From contig USCT01000022.1 in the NCBI GenBank assembly GCA_900553185.1, positions 1 to 33,737 on the forward strand: 33,737 nt of DNA, read 5' to 3'. Of this stretch, positions 25,986 through 33,737 are shown piece by piece; within the stretch, counting starts at the first letter, position 1; each line of letters opens with the position of its first letter. The stretch is from an uncultured Bacteroides sp. GTDB taxonomy: Bacteria > Bacteroidota > Bacteroidia > Bacteroidales > Bacteroidaceae. The position numbers were made by a program, and so were the translations under genes. The notes under the pieces were generated by a model, which was not told where the DNA came from, made no database searches, and was given only the letters and a program-made list of their open reading frames with translations.

Positions 25986-27539
25986 CTAAATTTCATCCGG
26001 CCAGGGACATGCTTTTCCCGTCGCCTTGAAAACAGGACGCTGACCGCCTGCCTTTCTTAAATATTCGCCCAGCTCTTTCGACAATTTCTTCACAATATCC
26101 GGATGCCGGGCAGCCACATTGTTTTTTTCTCCGATATCTTCCGGTATATTGAACAACTCTTTCCGGCCGGTTTCGTAATAATAAACCAGCTTCCACTCGT
26201 CCTTGCGGATGGCACAATCCAGATTGATACCCGGTCCGTCATTTCCCCAGATATTCGGGAAGTTCCATACCAGCGAACGTCCTTTGGAAGTGTCCCCCGT
26301 CTGTTTCAACATCGGCACGAAGCTGATGCCGTCAACAGGAGCTACGGTCTTATAATCCTTGACCCCGGCTATCTCGAGAATCGTGGGATAAAAATCCTCG
26401 ATGATCAGATACTTGTCACACCGGGTATCCGGCTGTACGGTTCCCGGCCATTTTACGATCATCGGCTCCCGGATACCCCCTTCGTACATGGAACCTTTTC
26501 CACTGTTCAGCGGCGCATTTTGTGTATGGATCGTTCCATCACGCCAGCCCGGTTCTGAAGCCAGTCCTCCGTTGTCGCTCATAAAAATAATTACCGTATT
26601 GTCAGCTTCTCCGTTCTTTTCCAGCCAGTCCATCAGATCTCCCAGACTCTTGTCCATTCCTTCTATCAAGGAAGCGTATGCCGCTTCCTTGTCGCTCAGT
26701 CCCTTGCGGACATACTTCGGGAAGAAACGCATATCTTTGTCAATAGGGATATGAATGGCATAATGAGCCATGTACAGGTAGAAAGGCTGGTTGTACTTCT
26801 TGGCCTTGTCGAGTGCCTTGATGGCTTCCTGCGTCAAGGCCTCGGTTACAAACGTACCGGTTCCCCAATAGTCCTCCAGCCCCGGAATCGACATCAGTGA
26901 GTAAGGTTTGCCATCCCTGGTATGCCCGTAATTCACTTCGCTCAGGTAAGAAGCCAGTCCTCCGGCCGCATGCCCGGCTATATTCACCTCAAAGCCCCAG
27001 TGCGTAGGGTTTTCTCCCGGAGTGTCAATGGCCCCGAAATGAGCCTTGCCGCAATGGATGGTATGATAACCGCTCTGACGCAAAAGTTCTACAAACGAAG
27101 TCCCCACATAGGTATTGTTCGTACCCGGCACCTGAGATACCCCGTTATAATTCCAGTCGGGCAATTGCACGGTCTCGCTGGTACGGTCGGTCGGCTTATT
27201 TTTTTCGAGCGTCCAGTTGGTAACCCGATGGCGTACGTTATTGGCACCGGTAATCAGGCTGCAACGTGTAGCCGAACTCAGCGGACAGGCATAGGCCTGC
27301 GTAAACATCATTCCCTGTCGGGCAAGCCGTTCCATGTTGGGAGTCTCGTACACACTGTTGTAATAAGTCTTCTCGGTCCAGAACGGCAAGGAGGTATCCT
27401 GCCATCCCATGTCGTCGACCAGGAAAAGGATGATATTCGGACGTTTGTCCACCTTCTCCGGCGCTTCCTGTGCCAGTGCCGGACCTGCATGTCCGGCCAA
27501 TGCCGCCAGCGCCAGGGAATAAAGCACGTGTTTGTTCAT
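25986..27539 (-). CDS. Secreted sulfatase, S1 family, serine type
   Basis: 517 residues with a signal peptide ending near ALA-Q (22-24). The metal-binding start NIILFLVDDMGWQD has D42 and D43. The maturation motif is S88-S-A-T-R92 followed by CSLITG, so the formylglycine would come from Ser and needs an anaerobic radical-SAM maturase (anSME). Ala replaces the more common Pro of the (C/S)xPxR motif. HCGKAHFGA, YMAHYAIHIPI, FMSDNGG and GGIREPMIVKWPG are further family segments. It removes sulfate from a glycan in the periplasm or at the surface. It is the last gene of the operon, 22 bases after the fucosidase. Confidence 0.93.
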   Translation of the reverse strand: MNKHVLYSLALAALAGHAGPALAQEAPEKVDKRPNIILFLVDDMGWQDTSLPFWTEKTYYNSVYETPNMERLARQGMMFTQAYACPLSSATRCSLITGANNVRHRVTNWTLEKNKPTDRTSETVQLPDWNYNGVSQVPGTNNTYVGTSFVELLRQSGYHTIHCGKAHFGAIDTPGENPTHWGFEVNIAGHAAGGLASYLSEVNYGHTRDGKPYSLMSIPGLEDYWGTGTFVTEALTQEAIKALDKAKKYNQPFYLYMAHYAIHIPIDKDMRFFPKYVRKGLSDKEAAYASLIEGMDKSLGDLMDWLEKNGEADNTVIIFMSDNGGLASEPGWRDGTIHTQNAPLNSGKGSMYEGGIREPMIVKWPGTVQPDTRCDKYLIIEDFYPTILEIAGVKDYKTVAPVDGISFVPMLKQTGDTSKGRSLVWNFPNIWGNDGPGINLDCAIRKDEWKLVYYYETGRKELFNIPEDIGEKNNVAARHPDIVKKLSKELGEYLRKAGGQRPVFKATGKACPWPDEI

Positions 27540-27561
27540 ATTCTCTTCGCATTTAAATTAA

Positions 27562-28932
27562 TCAATAGATACTGAAATCACGAATCTCCGGCTGGCCAAC
27601 CGATTTCGTCACCTTCAGACGGAAAGCCGAAGCCTTTACAGGACCGATCTTTTCGATACGCTTGTGGCCGACCGATTCACCCTGGGCTACCTTGACCCAA
27701 CATCCGTTTACCTTTGCCTCGATTTCATAATTCCGGATGCGTTCTCCCTTCGTAATATCCTCCTGAAGGATATAATAATTCACTTCGGAATCGCCTTTTA
27801 CCGGCAATGTCAGCTGTTTCTTTGCCCCGGCAATCCTGGCCAGCGGTGTTCCCCAGCGACGATGAATCTCTTTTCCCCATTCTTCCAGCCTCCTGCAATC
27901 TCCTTCCGGCAGCAGTCCCGAAGGGTCGGGAGTCAGACCGATAATCAAAGTAGCGTTTCTTCCTACCGATTTCTCGTACATGTCCGTCAGTGTAGCCAGA
28001 GAACAGACATTGTTTTCATCGTCCGGTTCCCAGAACCATTCATGCCTGCCGTTCGCACCGCGCAAGGGGGTATCGGCCATGGCCGGCACCCAGTACTTGC
28101 CGTCCGCGTCTCCATGCTTCAGTCGTTCGGTATAGCCTTTCACGTCTTCCGTGGCATTGCTATGACTGAACGGAGTAGCGAAAGCAGACCAGCAAGGATA
28201 GCCTACCGTACCCGATTCGGAACCTCCCCAGCGGAAATCAGCCCGGTCTACGTTATGATAGAAAAGACAGTCCGGCTGGTATTTGTTGACAATCGGCTCC
28301 ACATCAGGTCCCAGTCCTTTCGGATCATCGGCGCCTCCGTCAAACCAGATCAGGAACAGCTCGCCATAACGCGAACAGAGCTCTTCCACCATTTTCTCAC
28401 AATAGCGCTTATACCATTGCTGGCGGTTGGCCGCAAAATCGCCCTCGCCCGCTACCTTGAAGTTATGAATACCCAGCAACGAGTTCCAGCGGATTCCCAC
28501 ATAAATTCCGGGCTGAACGCCGTATTTCCGGCAGGAATTCACAAAATCGCGTACAATATCTCCTTTCCCGTCGCGCCACTTCACGGCTTTCAGGCAATAC
28601 GGATTTACGTCACTCTGCCAGAGTCCGAAGCCGGTTTCATGCGTAGCGGTCAGTACGGCAAACTTACATCCGGCCGCCTTGGCCGCCCGTATCCACTGGT
28701 CGGTATCCAGGCTGTCCGGCGAAAAGATGTTATAATCCTCAACAGGCTGAATCCGGTTGTTTCCCTGTCCGTAGCGTATGCCGTCGAACACATGCAGGTC
28801 ATAATGAAAGACAGCTCCCAGTTCGGCTTCATGCCATTTAAGCTGACGGGGAGCGGGTACCGGAAGGACCTGTGCGTAACCGGTCATTACGCACAGCATC
28901 CATCCCAACAATAAGTTAACAATCTTGTTCAT
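27562..28932 (-). CDS. GH29-family alpha-L-fucosidase-like glycoside hydrolase
   Basis: 456 residues with a signal peptide ending near GYA-Q (18-20). The catalytic (beta/alpha)8 part spans about 30-350. TATHETGFGLW (95-105) is the substrate His segment, and ELFLIWFDGGADD (191-203) carries the probable nucleophile D198, the GH29 mark. The C-terminal 90 residues look beta-rich, as in the family. The segment near the usual acid/base reads WVPAMADTPLRGANGRHEWFW (281-301), not the ECD/AEV pattern of well-studied GH29-B enzymes. It belongs to a subgroup whose sugar specificity I cannot state. It releases a terminal fucose-like sugar, with the sulfatase probably acting on the same glycan. Confidence 0.88.
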   Translation of the reverse strand: MNKIVNLLLGWMLCVMTGYAQVLPVPAPRQLKWHEAELGAVFHYDLHVFDGIRYGQGNNRIQPVEDYNIFSPDSLDTDQWIRAAKAAGCKFAVLTATHETGFGLWQSDVNPYCLKAVKWRDGKGDIVRDFVNSCRKYGVQPGIYVGIRWNSLLGIHNFKVAGEGDFAANRQQWYKRYCEKMVEELCSRYGELFLIWFDGGADDPKGLGPDVEPIVNKYQPDCLFYHNVDRADFRWGGSESGTVGYPCWSAFATPFSHSNATEDVKGYTERLKHGDADGKYWVPAMADTPLRGANGRHEWFWEPDDENNVCSLATLTDMYEKSVGRNATLIIGLTPDPSGLLPEGDCRRLEEWGKEIHRRWGTPLARIAGAKKQLTLPVKGDSEVNYYILQEDITKGERIRNYEIEAKVNGCWVKVAQGESVGHKRIEKIGPVKASAFRLKVTKSVGQPEIRDFSIY

Positions 28933-28956
28933 GACAATATCAAAAAATTTATCCAG

Positions 28957-30450
28957 TTACTCAGCGCCTTCGTATCCCGGATTCTGAGCCAGACTTGGAT
29001 TTGCCTCGCGCTGCCGTTGAGGAATGGGATAAAGCACCTGATACGGTTTGGCATTTTTTCCACGTGCCACCGCATTCGAGATAAACTTACCGTGACGGAT
29101 CAGGTCCTCACGTCTCAAACCTTCCGAGAAGAACTCACGTCCACGCTCAGCCAGGATAAAATCACGGAGACTCTCCTTCGTAGCATAATCGCCCAGCACA
29201 ATGTCGGCCACCTTGGCACGCTGACGTACCTGATTGATCAGACCGATACTTTCCTGGTTCGGACCGTTCAGTTCATTCAGCGCCTCTGCACGGCACAAGA
29301 GAATGTCTGCATAACGGATGTAAACGATGTCGTTACCGTTATTTTCTCCGGTAGCATTCGGATCCGGCCAGTATTTGAAACTACGCACATTATCCAGTGC
29401 ATTGCCTTTCTCATCGCGCAACAGCTCTACCTCCTCACCGTTCTGATCGGTGTAATGAGTAATCAAAACTTCCGTACGGGCGTCTCCGGATTCAAAGGTA
29501 TCATAAAAAGCCGTATAAGTACGAAATTGAGCGCCAAAATTTATCCAATTTGTCTGAATCGGATAATTCGGAGGAAAAGCATGCGGCATATAATTGTTGT
29601 GATAACCCGATTGGGCAATACACGGAGCACGGTAAATGTATTCCTTATTGTCCTCACCTTCTACTGAGAACATTTTCTTATAGTCCGCATACAACGAATA
29701 ATAATTCAAGTCAATAACCTTCTGGGCAGTGGCAGCCGCATTCTCCCAGTCTTTCTCGTGCATGTAAAGCTTTGTCAGGACAGACAAGGCCGCTCCCTTG
29801 GTAGCCTTACCGATCGGGTTCTCTTCCACCGGCAGGTTTTCGGCCGCAAAAGTCAGGTCATTGACCAGATACTTTACAAATTCTTCCTGTGAAGCACGGG
29901 GAGTAGACTTACCGATCTGCTCTATTTCGTCGGGCGACGCATTCTTCGGAATCTCAATGATCGGAGTAGGACCAAACAGATTCAGCAGGTAATAATAAGA
30001 CACCGCACGGATGAAACGAGCTTCTCCCTGAGCCGACTTCAACTGGCTTTCCGAAATGCCGGTCAATCCGTCCGTCACGTTCAATACAGAATTGGCGCTG
30101 GCAATCGCTTCGTACATTTTCCCCCAGAAGGAATTCAGAAACGAATTATCAACCGCCCACGAAAAATTGATGAAGGGATACGCGTCACGCTCCAATCCAC
30201 CTCCTGTTTCGAACGAAACATCCGTAGGAAACTCATTCATCAGAAACGTATAGTTACGGCTGTTATATTCAATAATCCTCGAACGGGCATAGGCACCGGT
30301 CAGCAGGGCGTCCAGTCCCGACTGATCCTGCAACATAGCGTTCGGGTCATATTCCGTATAAATCTTCTCTTCCAGAAAATCAGTGCAACCTGTCAGGCCC
30401 GCCATCAGAAAAGTGAGTGCCGACAAACGAATATAATTTGATAATTTCAT
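28957..30450 (-). CDS. SusD/RagB-family glycan-binding lipoprotein
   Basis: 497 residues with lipobox MAGLTGC (Cys 22). The tetratricopeptide-like helical core has QGEARFIRAVSYYYLLNLFGP (about 141-161) and ALSVLTKLYMHEKDWENAAATAQKVIDL. The C-terminal part has IVYIRYADILLCRAEALNELN, LINQVRQRA and FILAERGREFFSEGLRREDLIRHG, all typical of SusD. It caps the SusC barrel on the cell surface and helps capture glycan. The start is 12 bases after the SusC stop. Confidence 0.95.
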   Translation of the reverse strand: MKLSNYIRLSALTFLMAGLTGCTDFLEEKIYTEYDPNAMLQDQSGLDALLTGAYARSRIIEYNSRNYTFLMNEFPTDVSFETGGGLERDAYPFINFSWAVDNSFLNSFWGKMYEAIASANSVLNVTDGLTGISESQLKSAQGEARFIRAVSYYYLLNLFGPTPIIEIPKNASPDEIEQIGKSTPRASQEEFVKYLVNDLTFAAENLPVEENPIGKATKGAALSVLTKLYMHEKDWENAAATAQKVIDLNYYSLYADYKKMFSVEGEDNKEYIYRAPCIAQSGYHNNYMPHAFPPNYPIQTNWINFGAQFRTYTAFYDTFESGDARTEVLITHYTDQNGEEVELLRDEKGNALDNVRSFKYWPDPNATGENNGNDIVYIRYADILLCRAEALNELNGPNQESIGLINQVRQRAKVADIVLGDYATKESLRDFILAERGREFFSEGLRREDLIRHGKFISNAVARGKNAKPYQVLYPIPQRQREANPSLAQNPGYEGAE

Positions 30451-30462
30451 AAATTTCTATTT

Positions 30463-33400
30463 TTAAAATGTAACATTTACTCCTACTCTCACGGTACGCG
30501 CCAATGGATAGCTGTTATAATTTACCTTGGAAACCGACTCACTTCCCTGCGCGCTCGCATCCGGATCGAATCCGTCATAACTGGTAAAGGTAGCCACGTT
30601 GTCTATCGCACCATAAATCTGCAAAGCCTGAATGACATTGTTCTTCTTGACAGGCACATCATAGTTAAGCTGAATGTTCTTGATACGCACAAACGAAGCA
30701 TCGCATACGGTCAGAGAATTGATGGAATACTGACCACCATAGTTCGACGGATTCACACCGCTCGGATACTGATTGCTCGGATTGTTTTCTGTCCAGCGGT
30801 TCAGGTAATACTTGGCAATGCGGTTACGGTATTCATTCGTCGGGTAAAGTGATTCCAGTACATTGGCATCCAGCGTACTGATACCGAAGGTTCCCTGAAG
30901 GAATACACTCAGTGTCAACCGCTTGTAACGAAGCGTGTTGGTAAATCCGAATGTTGTACTAGGGAACGGCTTTCCCAATATGACACGGTCGTCCGAACTG
31001 ATTACATGATCTCCGTTCTGATCCTTGAACTTCAAGTCGCCCGGATTGGCATTGGGCTGAGCCGAACCGGCAATGTCATCGTTCTTCTGGAAAATGCCTT
31101 CAACCTCATAACCGTAGAACGAATAGATAGGATCGCCTACACGCGTAATTTCATAACCGGAAACAAAGCTTCCGATACTACCCGTAATCAGCTCCGGCAT
31201 GAAGTCCGGCAACTCTTTCACTTCGTTCTTCAACAAAGAGAGATTCAAGGACGACTCCCATCCCCAGTTCTTCTTGTCAATATTTACCGTATTCAGCGTC
31301 AGGTCAATACCCGAATTACGCACCTTACCGGCATTCACCTTTACACTGCTGAACCCGATGGCCGAAGGCAAGGGCTTATCAAACAGCTGGTCTTTGGTAT
31401 CTCTCACATAAAAGTCAAGAGTACCTGTGATGCGGTTATTAAAGAAGCCGAAATCGAAACCGATATTGGTCTCGGCGGTAGTTTCCCACTTCAATCCGGC
31501 ATTCGGCAGACGGGCTTCTATTACACCTTGCGACAAGGTATTTCCGAATACGGCCGATCCGCCGGCTGTCAGGGTCTGGATAGTCTGGTAATTACTGATT
31601 CCCTGATTACCCAGCTGACCGTAACCTACACGAAGTTTCAAATCGCTCACCTTATCGAAACGTTTCATGAACGGCTCTTCCGAAATACGCCATGCCAAGG
31701 CTACCGACGGGAAAAACGCATATTTGTGGTCGTCCGAGAAACGGGAAGTACCGTCGTAACGGAATGAAGCCGTCAGCAGATAACGGTTCTTATAATCATA
31801 ATTGATACGTCCCAGAAAACCGTTCAGACGGTTACGCTCCTTATAGGAATATACATCGTCACCATTCAGGTTATCGCCGCTATGCATATTATTGGCTCCG
31901 GTAATGTCCGACAGGAATCCTTTGGCAGAACCGCTCAGATACTCCGACATAAACTGCTCAAAAGTAGCACCGGCCAGAACCGTCAGGTTATGTTTGTCAT
32001 TGAAATTCTTCTTGTAAGAAACCAGAAACTCAGCCAGCCATTGCGTACTTTCACCACTTTTCTTCTCGGCCGTACCGCCGGTAGCCAGTCCGTTCATCGT
32101 ATCACGTCCGCGATAAGTCTGGGTGGAATAAGAATCGATGGTAGCACCTAAACGGATGGTTGCCACCAGGTCTTTCAACGGTTCAATTTCCGTAGTAAAC
32201 GTTCCATACGCATTGTTACGATGCTCTTCTGAAGATACACCATACAGCAAAGCCAGCGGATTATCCAGCGCAATGTAGCTGTTCTGGTAGTAACGGCCTG
32301 TTTCAGGATCCTTACCTACCGGAAGAGTCGGGTCAAATTGCAAGGCCGAGTTGATAGGACCGGCATTCTCATTGGCTCCCTGCATGTTTTCATAAATCGA
32401 ATTGCCGTCCTTACGGGTAAAGTTCAGATTGGCCTTAAAGCGCAGGAAAGTCTTCGGAGAAAAATTCATGTTCGCCCGCACGTTGTATTTCTTCAGGTTT
32501 GAAGTCTTTACCACACCCTGCTGATCGAAATAATTCAATCCCAGATAATAATCGCTGTTCTCACCACCTCCAGAAATAGCCAGCTGATAGGTTTGTACCG
32601 GAGCCCCCTTGCGGAAGATTTCATCCTGCCAGTTAGTTCCCTTGCCAACAGCCGCAATTTCGGACTCGCTATAAATAGGACCATCCGAACTTCCGGAAGC
32701 CAGACGCAAGGCATTCAAGGTTTCCATATATTCGCGTCCGTTCAGCATTTCTATCTGCTTGGCTACCGACTGAAAACCGACCTCGGCTCCAAAACGTACC
32801 GTAGTTTCTCCTTTCTTACCACTCTTGGTCGTAATCAGGACAACACCGTTTGCCGCACGGGTACCATAAATAGCGGCGGCAGAAGCATCTTTCAAGACCT
32901 CGATAGACTTGATGTCACTCGGATTGATGGAAGAAGGATCTACTCCAGGCAATCCGTCCACTACGACCAATGCCGCATTGCTGCTATTGATGGAGCCGGC
33001 TCCGCGAATCTGAATCTTGGTAGAAGCTCCGGGAGCAGAACTGGTCTGGCTGACATTGACACCGGCGGCCTTACCATTGATCATCTGAAACGCGTTGGTA
33101 TTGACGCCTTCCGTAAACTTACCTTCGCCGACAGATACGACAGAACCCGTAATATCCTGTTTCTTCTGCGTACCATACCCCACTACCACGACTTCATCCA
33201 ATACCTCACTATCTTCCATCAACGCTATGCTGAATTGCTTTTTGACTCCATCCATTACTATTTCCTGCGACTTATACCCTACATAAGAAACAGAAAGTAC
33301 ATCTCCCTTGGATACACGATCCAGAACAAAATTACCGTCCAAATCGGTAATCACTCCGTTCGAAGTGTTTTGTACAACAACACTCGCTCCGATAATCGGA

Positions 33401-33504
33401 TCGCCCGACTTATGATCGGTCACGCTCCCGGAAACTTTAAATTGCTGGGCATAGACAAGACCCACCGCCAGCAAGAAAAAGAAAATTAAAAATGATCTTT
33501 TCAT
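30463..33504 (-). CDS. SusC/RagA-family TonB-dependent glycan importer
   Basis: 1013 residues. A signal peptide (1-19, ending VYA-Q) is followed by a carboxypeptidase-D-like domain (about 25-100, GSVTDHKSGDPIIGASVVVQ), the plug with VVVGYGTQKKQDITGSV, IRGAGSINSSNAALVVVDG and DIKSIEVLKDASAAAIYGTRAANGVVLITTK, and then a large beta-barrel ending VRVGVNVTF. There is no N-terminal STN domain, so it is not of the type that signals directly to an anti-sigma factor. It imports oligosaccharide with its SusD partner. This is the first gene of the operon. Confidence 0.95.
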   Translation of the reverse strand: MKRSFLIFFFLLAVGLVYAQQFKVSGSVTDHKSGDPIIGASVVVQNTSNGVITDLDGNFVLDRVSKGDVLSVSYVGYKSQEIVMDGVKKQFSIALMEDSEVLDEVVVVGYGTQKKQDITGSVVSVGEGKFTEGVNTNAFQMINGKAAGVNVSQTSSAPGASTKIQIRGAGSINSSNAALVVVDGLPGVDPSSINPSDIKSIEVLKDASAAAIYGTRAANGVVLITTKSGKKGETTVRFGAEVGFQSVAKQIEMLNGREYMETLNALRLASGSSDGPIYSESEIAAVGKGTNWQDEIFRKGAPVQTYQLAISGGGENSDYYLGLNYFDQQGVVKTSNLKKYNVRANMNFSPKTFLRFKANLNFTRKDGNSIYENMQGANENAGPINSALQFDPTLPVGKDPETGRYYQNSYIALDNPLALLYGVSSEEHRNNAYGTFTTEIEPLKDLVATIRLGATIDSYSTQTYRGRDTMNGLATGGTAEKKSGESTQWLAEFLVSYKKNFNDKHNLTVLAGATFEQFMSEYLSGSAKGFLSDITGANNMHSGDNLNGDDVYSYKERNRLNGFLGRINYDYKNRYLLTASFRYDGTSRFSDDHKYAFFPSVALAWRISEEPFMKRFDKVSDLKLRVGYGQLGNQGISNYQTIQTLTAGGSAVFGNTLSQGVIEARLPNAGLKWETTAETNIGFDFGFFNNRITGTLDFYVRDTKDQLFDKPLPSAIGFSSVKVNAGKVRNSGIDLTLNTVNIDKKNWGWESSLNLSLLKNEVKELPDFMPELITGSIGSFVSGYEITRVGDPIYSFYGYEVEGIFQKNDDIAGSAQPNANPGDLKFKDQNGDHVISSDDRVILGKPFPSTTFGFTNTLRYKRLTLSVFLQGTFGISTLDANVLESLYPTNEYRNRIAKYYLNRWTENNPSNQYPSGVNPSNYGGQYSINSLTVCDASFVRIKNIQLNYDVPVKKNNVIQALQIYGAIDNVATFTSYDGFDPDASAQGSESVSKVNYNSYPLARTVRVGVNVTF

Positions 33505-33547
33505 TAATTAGAATTTTAAGTTAAACAAGTAGTTTTTTGAGATCGTT

Positions 33548-33578
33548 CAAAAGTATTGATTTCCAACCGTAAAGGCAA
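33548..33578 (-). promoter_or_regulatory. Promoter of the SusC/SusD operon
   Basis: On the minus strand, TTG (33576-33578), a 20-base spacer and TACTTTTG (33548-33555), a full match to TAnnTTTG. The predicted start would leave a leader of roughly 37 bases before the SusC ATG. Confidence 0.6.
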
Positions 33579-33692
33579 CGCATGTTCTTTTCAGTCTTTA
33601 TACACGTTTAATTCATTTCACCTCAAACCCCATTCAAAACCTGTTTTTCTATTGTTTTTCTAAAAAAATAATGCTTGTTTTGTATCAATACT

Positions 33693-33710
33693 TCGGTAAA
33701 TTTTTACCGA
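33693..33710. repeat. Perfect inverted repeat upstream of the SusC promoter
   Basis: TCGGTAAA and TTTACCGA form perfect 8-base arms around TT. It lies about 115 bases upstream of the -33 element. It may be a regulator site or part of a terminator of a gene beyond the window. No sequence here decides between these. The rest of 33579-33737 is AT-rich with no gene seen. Confidence 0.45.
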
Positions 33711-33737
33711 TAAATTAAAATTAAACATAGAATCGGC

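Noticed and set aside
27664..28914. A 416-codon open frame antisense to the fucosidase
   Set aside because: Unusually long, but it covers almost exactly the fucosidase gene, shows no domain, and runs against a well-supported enzyme. It is a composition shadow.
32593..33489. A 298-codon open frame antisense to the start of the SusC gene
   Set aside because: No family features. It overlaps the conserved SusC plug domain, whose sequence explains it.

Overview
The window is a stretch of a Bacteroidales chromosome, most like Bacteroides or Phocaeicola. The evidence is SusC/SusD pairs, promoters carrying the Bacteroides -7 element TAnnTTTG, weak Shine-Dalgarno sequences, a BtuB/BtuG cobalamin uptake locus, and a Bacteroides-type malic enzyme fused to a phosphotransacetylase-like domain. 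No rRNA, tRNA, insertion sequence, phage gene or CRISPR array was seen.

Layout. (1) 90-6751, plus strand: a cobalamin riboswitch followed by btuB-btuG-btuF-btuC-btuD, a complete path for corrinoid from the cell surface to the cytoplasm. (2) 6782-8784, plus: a CPA1-type cation/proton antiporter with an RCK_C tail, overlapping by 4 bp a small YfcE-type metallophosphoesterase. (3) 8794-9989, plus: a lone dTDP-glucose 4,6-dehydratase (rfbB) with its own promoter. It faces the next operon across a long two-way terminator. (4) 10091-13913, minus: two SGNH-hydrolase-fold proteins and an AlgI-type MBOAT protein in overlapping reading frames, probably an O-acetylation system for an envelope glycan. 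(5) 13928-21385, minus: an RND efflux operon (adaptor, pump, outer-membrane channel) that continues into a divergent LpxA paralog and a TetR-family regulator broken by a frameshift. (6) 21540-25732, plus: maeB, a small membrane protein and glutamate dehydrogenase, i.e. central carbon and nitrogen metabolism. (7) 25922-33578, minus: a four-gene polysaccharide-utilisation operon (SusC, SusD, a GH29-type fucosidase and a serine-type sulfatase), pointing to a fucose-containing sulfated glycan.

The points most worth a second look are these. The LpxA paralog in the efflux operon has lost several residues normally needed for UDP-GlcNAc acylation but keeps the catalytic His. The TetR gene at the end of that operon is frameshifted by what looks like a 2-bp AG insertion, which may leave the pump derepressed. 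Four degenerate direct repeats about two helical turns apart lie between two convergent genes, where no promoter is expected. The other observations are smaller. The riboswitch-btu locus and the Sus-type locus follow known Bacteroides designs.
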